DNA of 49,274 bases from Gemmataceae bacterium (GTDB lineage Bacteria; Planctomycetota; Planctomycetia; Gemmatales; Gemmataceae), in the NCBI GenBank assembly GCA_009692065.1, contig SHZY01000026.1, positions 1 to 49,274 on the forward strand, written 5' to 3'. The notes below the pieces were generated by a model. It saw nothing but the letters and a program-made list of their open reading frames with translations, was not told where the DNA came from and did not search any database. The stretch's first letter is position 1. Each line of letters opens with the position of its first letter. Made by a program: the position numbers and the translations under genes. Shown piece by piece: positions 42,890 through 49,274 of this stretch.

Positions 42890-43613
42890 AATCCATTGGC
42901 GTAATTAGTCCATCGTGCAGCGCCGATGCGACCAGCACATGATCGACGCCCAGTTCCGTCAGTCTTCGCACGTCATCCATGCCGCGTACGCCGCCGCCGG
43001 CCGTAAGCTGGATATCAGGGTAGGCGCATTTCAAACTTGCACAGAGCTCGTCCGTTCCAGCGCCCGAGCCGATGCCGACGCGGGCGAGATCGAGTACGAT
43101 CATCCGGCGGACTCCGATTTCTTCGACCGCCTGCTCGGCGATTTTCCATGGATCTTCAAACGACCAAACCTTGGTCCGTCCCAGCGGCTTGCTGGCCTTG
43201 ATGTCCAGAGAAAACACTACCCGGCCTGCTCCAATCCGCTCGACAAGTTGCCGCAACTCGTGCGGCCCCTCAATGCTCTCCAGTCCGACGATCATACTGG
43301 CGCAATCCGCCTGGGTGAGCGATGCCACAGCTTCGTCCTGGTCAGTGCGAATGCCTGCGTCGATCCAGAGACGGAAGCCCTCTTTTTGCAGTCGGCGATA
43401 CACCTCGACGGCTGGACGGGCGTGCTGGATGGCATCGAGATCGGCGAGATAAAACTCGGTGAAGCCGAATTGATCGCGAAACGCCCTCGCCACGGCGATC
43501 GGGTCGGCACTATCGACAAATCGGCTGACGATGGGGCGGTATTCGTCGCGCCGGCCCGCGATGCCGCGGACGATTTGGCCGGCCATCAAATCGAGAACGG
43601 GCAAAATCGGCAT
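42879..43613 (-). CDS. HisA/HisF-related TIM-barrel protein
   Basis: A 244-residue (beta/alpha)8 protein of the HisA type: ILPVLDLMAGQIVRG with the N-terminal catalytic Asp, FTEFYLADLDAIQHA, RLWIDAGIRT, VVFSLDIKASKPLG with the second Asp, MIVLDLARVGIGSGAG, and a final QLTAGGGVRG phosphate-binding loop. It fits the HisA-related group found in archaea and in planctomycetes and methylotrophs with methanopterin/methanofuran enzymes, rather than standard histidine synthesis. The ATG at 43613 is preferred over a TTG five codons upstream. It ends in a palindrome arm. Confidence 0.8.
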   Translation of the reverse strand: MPILPVLDLMAGQIVRGIAGRRDEYRPIVSRFVDSADPIAVARAFRDQFGFTEFYLADLDAIQHARPAVEVYRRLQKEGFRLWIDAGIRTDQDEAVASLTQADCASMIVGLESIEGPHELRQLVERIGAGRVVFSLDIKASKPLGRTKVWSFEDPWKIAEQAVEEIGVRRMIVLDLARVGIGSGAGTDELCASLKCAYPDIQLTAGGGVRGMDDVRRLTELGVDHVLVASALHDGLITPMDFRS

Positions 43614-43689
43614 GAATCCCAAGCTCAAGGGTGAGCGAGCGAACCCTTGGGATCCGCTTGCATTGGCAGATTCCGTGACCTATGTTTGC

Positions 43690-44501
43690 TTAGAGAATCT
43701 TCCCAGAATGGCACAGGCCATCATGAATCATTCCGCTCCTACCGCCAGCGACCGCCCGTTCAAGGAATTCGCGGAACTCCACGGGGCGCTCGTTGATTTT
43801 GCCGCCGCCCTTGTGGAACTTCTCGATGGCGTCCCTGAGGCTGTCGACCTTGATGAAGCGCATCGCACATAACGGCCGGCCATCCGCGTATTGATCCAGG
43901 CCATAGACCGGCACGATGCTCGGGTGCTCCAGGCCGCCGGCGATCCCGGCCTCCAGAAGGAGGCGCGAACGGCTGTCCTCATTTTCGGTGTGGCGATCCT
44001 GAATCTCCTTGAGGGCAACGTCGCGGTTCAACTCCTCGTCATGGGCGAGATAAACCATGCCCAGGCCCCCTTGGCGTGCGGCCTGAGGATACGGAACCGT
44101 AGTCCCTTCGACGACCAGTCGCCGGCCCCGAAGCTGACCGTGGCGCCAGGCTCCGCGTCCCTGGTATGGCCTCCGGCGACATGCACCAGGCTGGCCTGCA
44201 CATCGGCATCCTTGATTTGATCGAGCTCGTTGCGCACCTTGTCGGCAAGCGAACTGACCGCCACCAGACTTTTCTCGACGTCGTTGCCGTGCATTTCCAG
44301 GTGCTTCTGCACCAAGGCTTCCAAGAGCGCATGGGTGTCCGCCGTGAGAGCCTTCTGGTCGAGCAGAATCTTCCCGAGCGGTTTTTTCTTGTCCAGCACC
44401 CAGGCATTCATGGCAGCGATCAGCGCATCGCGGCGGATGAAGTCCATCTGCAGGGCGAGAATGCCGAAAAGCAGGTTGCGATCGGTGGCGTTGTTGGGCA
44501 T
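43690..44501 (-). pseudogene. Ser/Thr protein kinase remnant: frameshifted and truncated
   Basis: The gene begins MPNNATDRNLLFGILALQMD, the usual N-terminus of many planctomycete serine/threonine kinases, and continues through VAVSSLADKVRNELDQI to LRFRILRPHAKG. At the five-C run 44066-44070 the frame changes: the rest (GLGMVYLAHDEELNRDVALKEI, with the Gly loop and catalytic Lys, then LEHPSIVPVYGLDQYADGRP) is in another frame. One more G would restore it. The protein then ends at IHDGLCHSGKIL, just after the hinge region. The catalytic HRD and DFG parts are gone, so even the repaired gene would not be an active kinase. Confidence 0.85.
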
Positions 44502-44519
44502 GGCAAAATATCCTCCACG

Positions 44520-44575
44520 CCCGCAGGCGAAAGCCTGCGGGATAAGCGATCACCCCGCAGACTCTCGCCTGCGGG
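44520..44575. repeat. CCCGCAGGCGAAAGCCTGCGGG palindrome with nested arms
   Basis: A tight hairpin CCCGCAGGC-GAAA-GCCTGCGGG is followed by a second inverse arm CTCTCGCCTGCGGG. It lies 18 bases upstream of the kinase remnant and 30 bases after the end of the WD40 gene (both minus strand). Confidence 0.9.
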
Positions 44576-44606
44576 CTTGGAATTGATTGTAAGCGAGAGG
44601 AGAATA

Positions 44607-45623
44607 TCAAGACAACTCATAAATCCGCACGACGCCGTCGAAGCACGGCACCGCGAGGCGGCGGTTGTCGGAATGGATTGCGAGATCGCGGGCGTTATTG
44701 GGCACTGTGATGCTCTGAATCGAGTTCGCCTCGGTGGGCCGCCAGAACCACAGGCCGCCGCCATTGCCGCCGCCGGCGCCGATGACGAATCCCTGCGGAT
44801 GGAAGACGACGCCCCAAGCAGTCCCCTGGAAGGCGGGATTGACGCGCAGGACCTGTGAACGCTGGCCGGTCTGCCAGTTGAACAGCACGATCGCCGGATT
44901 GCCGACGCCGGCAAAGGCGTTGGAAACATTCGTGATGCCGGCGCATGCGAGCAGCGAACCGTCGGCATTGAACGTCATACTGCGCACGCCGCCATGGTCG
45001 GCACGGAAGCTCGGGTCGTAGCGGAAGATCACGGAAGCATCCATCTGCCGCGTCTCACGGCCTGTTTGCAAATCCCATTGCTTGACGTTGCCGCGCAGGT
45101 CGCCGGAGACGATCATCCGCTCGGTTGGATGAAACGCGACGTTGTAGACATGGCTATTGTGCCCCTCGAAGGTGCGGGCCAGCGAAAAGTCGGCGACGTT
45201 CCACAGCTTGACGAGGTTGTCGTTGCCGCAGGTCAAAAACTGGCGCTGATCGGGACTCATGACAATGGCGCGGACCCAGCCGTCGTGGGCGTCGATGATC
45301 CGCTCCGCTTGCGGCGTAGCAGATTCACTCGACCAGACCATCACCTTGCCGTTCCAGTCGGCGCTCAGCAGCTTGCGCGATGCGCTGTGAAACGCAAGGC
45401 CGCGCGCCCAGCTGCGATGGCCGGCGAACGCGACCTTGGCATTAGGGGCGGCAAGTTCCCAGCGCTGGATGGTGTTGTCCTGTGCGGTCGCGAAGACGAA
45501 TCGGCCGGTCGGATCGAACCGGCAGCCGATCAACGCACTGGTGTGCCGCAGTTCGAGAGCCATGCGCGTGCGCGACGGCGTGATTTGGCCGTTGGGGGCG
45601 ACGTTGCGCGAAAAAATGCCCAT
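44607..45623 (-). CDS. WD40-repeat protein
   Basis: A 338-residue protein with about seven WD40-like blades and no signal peptide. Clear units include GHRSWARGLAFHSASRKLL...VMVW, AHDGWVRAIVMSPDQRQFL...VKLW and GHNSHVYNVAFHPTERMIV...KQWDL. WD40 propellers are protein-binding scaffolds. In planctomycetes WD40 genes often follow DUF1501/DUF1549 genes, and this one lies directly downstream of a DUF1501 gene in the same direction. A start at 45563 is an alternative. Confidence 0.85.
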   Translation of the reverse strand: MGIFSRNVAPNGQITPSRTRMALELRHTSALIGCRFDPTGRFVFATAQDNTIQRWELAAPNAKVAFAGHRSWARGLAFHSASRKLLSADWNGKVMVWSSESATPQAERIIDAHDGWVRAIVMSPDQRQFLTCGNDNLVKLWNVADFSLARTFEGHNSHVYNVAFHPTERMIVSGDLRGNVKQWDLQTGRETRQMDASVIFRYDPSFRADHGGVRSMTFNADGSLLACAGITNVSNAFAGVGNPAIVLFNWQTGQRSQVLRVNPAFQGTAWGVVFHPQGFVIGAGGGNGGGLWFWRPTEANSIQSITVPNNARDLAIHSDNRRLAVPCFDGVVRIYELS

Positions 45624-45641
45624 GATGAAACCCCGGTATTG

Positions 45642-45718
45642 ACCGCTTGCGGCTTAGCGCTCGCTGGCAAACGCACAGCGGTTTCGCGCTTTCACGTGAG
45701 CGCTAAGCCGCAAGCGGC
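45642..45718. repeat. CCGCTTGCGGCTTAGCGCTCGC palindrome with extended loop
   Basis: Arms at 45642-45663 and 45696-45718 (GAGCGCTAAGCCGCAAGCGG) enclose a loop of about 30 bases. It lies between DUF1501 and WD40, nine bases from the DUF1501 stop. Confidence 0.95.
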
Positions 45719-45726
45719 CAAAAGGA

Positions 45727-47019
45727 TTACGCCAGCACCTCGGTGATCGCCGCCGCCGCCGGATCGGCCATCGGAATCGGTCGGCCGTCGTGGTGATGGT
45801 TGCGCGTCGGGTTGAGGCCCAGCGCCCGGAAGTAGGTGTGGAACAGGTGCCCGCCGTTGACCTGACGATCGGCCACCGCGGTGCCGTTGGCGTTCGTGGA
45901 GCCGATGACCGCGCCGCCGCGAATGCCGCAGCCACCCATGGCGATCGAGAACGAACGGCCCCAGTGATCGCGGCCATAATTGCGATTGATATTCGGCGTG
46001 CGGCCAAACTCCGACATCACGACGACAAGGGTTTTTTCGAGCATACCGCGCTGTTCGAGATCGTCGAGCAGCGTCGCAAAGGTCTTGTCGAATTCGCCGA
46101 GCTGTTCGATGTGGAAGTCGAAGTTTTCGTGGTGTGTGTCGTAGTTGGAGTGCGTCACCTTGGTGAAGGTCACACCGGCTTCCAACATGCGGCGTGCGAG
46201 CAGCATATGCCGGCCGAACTCGTGATGGCCGTAGCGATCACGCAGAGCCATCGGCTCCTGGCTAAGATCGAAGAGATTGCGGCGTTGCATCACCTGCATG
46301 GCCTGGCCATACGAATTCGTGTACGCTTCGGTGTCAGCGCTGCGGCGCGTCTGAGCGAAGCGGGTATTGAGGCGGTCGCGCAGCTCGTTGCGTTCCTGGT
46401 CGGCCAATTCCGTCAAGGTTGCGGGCCGCAGGAGGTTGGCGGGCGGCGCGCCATCGGCAAGCGTCACGGAGGCGTAGCGCGGGCCCAGGAAGGCAGCATC
46501 ATTGCGATTGAAGCCGCTGCCATCGCCGCGCGGCGACACGTGGATATAGCCAGGCAGCGGGCTTTCCTCGTTGCCGAGCAGCTTGGCGACCGCGGAGCCG
46601 AGGTGCGGGAAGCGCTCGGCCGGGGTCTGGCGTCGGCCGGTCTGCATGATGTACGCGCCCACGCCGTGATCGTCGGTCGCGATGTTGATGCTGCGGACGA
46701 TCGCGAGGTTGTGGGCTTGCCGGGCCGTGTGCGGCAATAGTTCGCTGATGTGAACGCCGGGCACCGAAGTCGGAATGGCCTGAAACGGTCCGCCCGTGTT
46801 GGTGCCGGGCTTGGGATCCCAGCTTTCCAGCTGACTGACGCCGCCGGCGAGGAAAATCACGAGGACGCGTTTGTCCTGCCGGCGAATCTCGGCCGCGTTG
46901 GCAGGCGCAAGCATGTCCTTGAAGCCGAGCATGCCGACGCCGGCAGCCGTGGTTCCCGCCAGGAACTGGCGGCGCGAAATCGCGTGGGCCGGTGAATTGC
47001 AAGCGTAGTGTGCGTTCAT
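45727..47019 (-). CDS. DUF1501 protein with twin-arginine signal
   Basis: A 430-residue sulfatase-like DUF1501 protein. The N-terminal AISRRQFLAGTTAAGVGMLGF is a Tat signal, so export of a folded protein is likely. The core contains VLVIFLAGGVSQLESWDPKPG, HNLAIVRSINIATDDHGVGA and VVVMSEFGRTPNINR, with GRDHWGRSFSIAMGGCGIRG, typical of the family. GGGGTGA lies eight bases before the ATG at 47019. Family members usually accompany DUF1549/DUF1553 cytochrome genes in sugar-sulfate breakdown, but none is in this window. Confidence 0.9.
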   Translation of the reverse strand: MNAHYACNSPAHAISRRQFLAGTTAAGVGMLGFKDMLAPANAAEIRRQDKRVLVIFLAGGVSQLESWDPKPGTNTGGPFQAIPTSVPGVHISELLPHTARQAHNLAIVRSINIATDDHGVGAYIMQTGRRQTPAERFPHLGSAVAKLLGNEESPLPGYIHVSPRGDGSGFNRNDAAFLGPRYASVTLADGAPPANLLRPATLTELADQERNELRDRLNTRFAQTRRSADTEAYTNSYGQAMQVMQRRNLFDLSQEPMALRDRYGHHEFGRHMLLARRMLEAGVTFTKVTHSNYDTHHENFDFHIEQLGEFDKTFATLLDDLEQRGMLEKTLVVVMSEFGRTPNINRNYGRDHWGRSFSIAMGGCGIRGGAVIGSTNANGTAVADRQVNGGHLFHTYFRALGLNPTRNHHHDGRPIPMADPAAAAITEVLA

Positions 47020-47257
47020 GTGGTCACCCCCTAAATTGCAGTTGCGGAGCGCGGCGAGCAAGCTCACCGGCAAAACGAGGCTGGCAGTATTATCGCTTAA
47101 TCTTACCCAGGAAATTCATCCCGTGCAATGAATTGTTCGACTTTTGCAGAAAAAGATGGGAAGGGCCGCGACGAGCCACGAAACAAATACCAGGCTTGAA
47201 ACAACGGAATGTTTTCGGAAAATCAGCAGGTAACATCAATAGGGTAGAAAAGAAAGC

Positions 47258-47290
47258 ATCCCGATGGCCTGGGCGAGCGCCATCGGGATG
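47258..47290. repeat. CATCCCGATGGC / GCCATCGGGATG hairpin
   Basis: Perfect 12-base arms around a nine-base loop, not followed by a T run, so more likely a regulatory or RNA structure than an intrinsic terminator. Confidence 0.8.
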
Positions 47291-47347
47291 GGGCTGTGCT
47301 AAGCGACGCCGACTTGAATTAGTATTCCCGAAAACGCTTCTGCATGC

Positions 47348-47367
47348 AATGACCTGAACAGGTCATT
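47348..47367. promoter_or_regulatory. Palindromic operator candidate upstream of the FHA-LuxR gene
   Basis: AATGACCTG-AA-CAGGTCATT is a perfect dyad with nine-base half-sites, flanked by GC-rich bases, 38 bases before the gene start and overlapping the region where a promoter would lie. LuxR-type proteins bind such dyads, often next to their own gene. Confidence 0.55.
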
Positions 47368-47405
47368 TTGCCCGTTCTGACGCTTTTAGCCTCGGAGGAT
47401 GGTTG

Positions 47406-48002
47406 ATGCTGCTGCTGCGGATGGTTTGCACCGATCGGTCGCTTGAAAAAGGACCTGGGTATCTAGAGCATGGGAAATGCTACCGCCTTGGCCGATCTTC
47501 CGCGTGTGCGTTTGTCATCAACGATCTGTCCGTGTCGCGCCGTCACGCGGAATTCACGGTCAAGGATGGATCGATCCTCCTGAATGACCTGGACAGCCGC
47601 AACGGCACATTCATCGATGGCGTGCGCGAGCGCATCGAGCATGCGGAATTGACGCCGGGGCAGACGGTACGGTTTGGCTGGGTCGTGTTTCAGCTTGTGG
47701 GCCACGAAACGCCCCAAGACGACGAGCCGGAAATGTCGGAGGCTTCGACGTTCATCGTCCACCTCAAACCGACCGCGCAGCCGAACGCCCTCGAGCATCT
47801 CTCCCAAGCGGAGCGGAGCGTTTTCGATCATCTGCTCACAGGCCTGGGGGAAAAAGAAGTGGCCACGGTACTCAATCTCAGTCAGCACACAATTCACAAC
47901 CATACCAAGGCAATCTACAAGAAACTCGGCGTCAACTCGCGTCCGGAACTCCTGGCCATGTTTCTGCCGGACCGAACCAAACCCAAAGAACCACCGCGCT
48001 GA
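47406..48002 (+). CDS. FHA-domain transcription regulator with LuxR-type HTH
   Basis: A 198-residue protein. Residues 22-98 are an FHA domain (YRLGRSSACAFVIND, LSVSRRHAEF, LDSRNGTFIDG), which binds phosphothreonine peptides. Residues 130-186 form a LuxR/GerE helix-turn-helix (LSQAERSVFDHLLTGLGEKE, then VLNLSQHTIHNHTKAIYKKLGV). The fusion suggests that Ser/Thr phosphorylation of a partner protein, or binding to it, controls DNA binding. The ATG at 47406 has GGAGG seven bases before it. A kinase that could supply the signal is not intact in the window; the nearest is broken. Confidence 0.9.
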   Translation: MLLLRMVCTDRSLEKGPGYLEHGKCYRLGRSSACAFVINDLSVSRRHAEFTVKDGSILLNDLDSRNGTFIDGVRERIEHAELTPGQTVRFGWVVFQLVGHETPQDDEPEMSEASTFIVHLKPTAQPNALEHLSQAERSVFDHLLTGLGEKEVATVLNLSQHTIHNHTKAIYKKLGVNSRPELLAMFLPDRTKPKEPPR

Positions 48003-48013
48003 ACCTGCGTCGT

Positions 48014-48050
48014 CTAGCCGCAAGCGCTCGCCCAAGGCGGGCGGCTACAC
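48014..48050. repeat. CGTCTAGCCGCAAGCGCTCGCCC...GGCGGGCGGCTACACG decayed palindrome
   Basis: A shortened copy of the CCGCTTGCGGCTTAGC family between convergent genes. The TAG stop of the oxidoreductase remnant (48045-48047) is part of its second arm. Confidence 0.7.
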
Positions 48051-49184
48051 GGGGACGCTAACCCACGCCCGCGCGCGCTGACTCCGCAGGATCGCCCCGC
48101 ACAGCACGATCTCGCGATGCCCGTCCGCGAAAGTCGGGAAAGCCTTCGCGGCACGGTAATCGCCGGCGTCGATGTAATGGTAAATCGCGCGGAAGAGTTG
48201 CTTGAACGTATCGGGAAAGCCTTCGTTGTGGCCGCCCGGATAGTTGGCGTAGGGGCGAACCGCTGCGTGCAACAGGGCCGGATCGCGAGTCAACAGTTCA
48301 TTGGGTCGATCGCGCTCGCCCATCCACAATTCGTTGGGGTGTTCGCTGTTCCATGCCACGGAGCCAGCCGAGCCTGCAATCTCAAAGCGCAGGCAGTTCT
48401 TGTGGCCCGCACTGACTTGCGAGACCGTGAATGAGCCACGGACGCCGTGGTCGAAGTGCATGAGAACGGAGCCATAGTCCTCGGTGGTGATCGGGACGTC
48501 GATCAAACCTGCCTCCGGCAAAGAGCCGGCGCAGAACGTTTCGACCGAACCCTGGGGCCGACGCCGCGTGGGCCAAACGGTCTTGAGGTCCGCGCACACC
48601 TCGGTCACGTACAGCCCGGTCAGCGCTTGCACGAGATCGAGCCAGTTGGTGCCGATGTCGGCGATGGCGCGCAATTCGCCCCCTCCTCGGCCAGGACGCG
48701 CCAGTTGAAATCGGTATCATGCAAGAGCCAATCTTGCAGGTAAGAACCGGTGACGTGGTAAATCTCGCCCAGCCGGCCCGAAGCGATCCATTCGCGGACC
48801 TCCAGACACAACGGATAAAAGCGGACGTTGTAGCAGACGGCCGCGACCAGGGCTTTCTGCTCAGCCAGCGCGACCAGCTCGGCCGATTCCTTCACATTCA
48901 TCGCCAGCGGCTTCTCGCAGACCACGTGCTTCCCCGCTTGCAGCGCACGCTTGCACTGATCGTGATGGACGCGATTGGGCGAGGCCAGATGGACGGCCAG
49001 CACACTGGGGTCGCAGAGCAACTCTTCGTAATTTGCGTAGCCGCGCGGGATGCCGAGAGTTTGCGCGGCCTGCCGACTTTTCTCCGGCGTCGAACCCAGC
49101 ACGCCGACGACAGGCCTGTTCAGCCGCTGTAGTGTTTCACCCCAAATGGCACACAGCCTAAAGTAGCCGACCGTCTCCTCCGGG
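48045..49184 (-). pseudogene. Gfo/Idh/MocA-family oxidoreductase, broken
   Basis: The reading begins near the IS element at 49185. RLNRPVVGVLGSTPEKSRQA leads into YEELLCDPSVLAVHLASPNR, then AGKHVVCEKPLAMNVKESAE (the EKP motif), AAVCYNVRFYPL and HDTDFNWRVLAEEG. There the frame shifts at a five-C run (about 48679-48683, plus strand) and continues as IADIGTNWLDLVQALTG...NYPGGHNEGFPDTFKQLF to the stop. An extra G would restore the frame. The N-terminal nucleotide-binding GxGxxG is not recognisable (RLCAIWG), and no normal start lies before the IS. The gene is thus probably dead, or its N-terminus was removed by the insertion. Confidence 0.85.
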
Positions 49185-49274
49185 TGTAGTGAAATCAAGA
49201 ACCCCCTGGAGGAAAAGACATGAGCAAGCGACGAAAGTGGTCTGCCGAGGAAAAGCTGCGGATCGTGTTGGCGG
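49185..49274 (+). mobile_element. Start of an IS3-type insertion sequence
   Basis: The homology to the oxidoreductase stops at about 49184. The next bases TGTAGTGAAATCAAGAACCC begin with TG, as IS3-type ends do, and a transposase gene starts at 49220. The far end is outside the window. Confidence 0.65.
49220..49274 (+). CDS. IS3-family transposase OrfA, N-terminal fragment
   Basis: Eighteen codons MSKRRKWSAEEKLRIVLA are visible, matching the start of the IS3-type helix-turn-helix OrfA (RRKxSxEEKxxIV). CTGGAGG lies eight bases before the ATG. The rest is outside the window. Confidence 0.75.
   Translation, partial: MSKRRKWSAEEKLRIVLA

Larger units (their letters stand above)
47020..47405. other. 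Divergent intergenic region with two palindromes
   Basis: These 386 bases separate DUF1501 (minus) and the FHA regulator (plus). They are richer in A and T than the neighbouring genes and carry a 12-base-arm hairpin at 47258-47290 and a 20-base palindrome at 47348-47367. No gene was found. Confidence 0.6.

Overview
The window is GC-rich, densely coded chromosomal DNA that looks like a planctomycete of the Gemmata/Gemmataceae type. The evidence is a set of genes typical of that group: a large secreted dehydrogenase/HEAT/cytochrome-c protein, a DUF1501 protein with a twin-arginine signal, WD40 and HEAT-repeat proteins, Cys4 zinc-ribbon/membrane proteins, an extracellular protein with the planctomycete N-terminal motif, a dihydropteroate-synthase-like protein and a HisA-like protein of the kind seen with tetrahydromethanopterin C1 metabolism. 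The organism assignment is inference; no rRNA or tRNA gene was seen.

Layout. 1-185: end of an ISAzo13-like insertion sequence. 0.2-6.1 kb: rRNA methyltransferase, a secreted protein, a DedA membrane protein, an SMP-30-like protein and metF. 6.3-9.8 kb: the large dehydrogenase/cytochrome protein and a small lipoprotein. 9.8-13.4 kb: a minus-strand operon lipB-like, lipA, lipoyl-domain-like, tmk, holB. 13.6-20.4 kb: HEAT protein, a protein with an inactive-looking hydrolase domain, a zinc-ribbon membrane protein and the DHPS-like protein. 20.5-24.9 kb: two paralogous ABC-2 permeases. 25-29.7 kb: a transglutaminase-like extracellular protein, a lipoprotein, Trm112 and a zinc-ribbon membrane protein. 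29.8-34.3 kb: PafA-like phosphatase, a PEP-hydrolase-type TIM barrel, a Tm-1-like protein and a small membrane-anchored protein. 35.1-40.4 kb: the prkA-yeaH(DUF444)-spoVR stress operon plus a fourth unknown gene, followed by a PIN-domain toxin-antitoxin pair. 41.2-43.6 kb: asd, a QueD/PTPS-like gene and a HisA-like gene. 43.7-49.3 kb: a broken Ser/Thr kinase, WD40, DUF1501, an FHA-LuxR regulator, a broken Gfo/Idh/MocA oxidoreductase and the start of an IS3-type element beside it.

Three things stand out. First, in the lipoate operon LipA keeps its cluster cysteines, but the LipB-like protein lacks both catalytic residues (Lys and Cys) and the adjacent lipoyl-like domain lacks the lysine that would carry lipoate. 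This looks like a non-canonical lipoate module. Second, most gene ends carry long palindromic repeats of several families. At least five genes take their stop codon from inside a repeat arm, many others end within a few bases of one, and one complete palindrome lies in frame inside the Tm-1-like gene as 16 extra codons. Third, several genes are broken. prkA has a single in-frame TAA. The kinase and the oxidoreductase each have a frameshift at a five-G run where six would restore the frame, which could be biological decay or assembly error.
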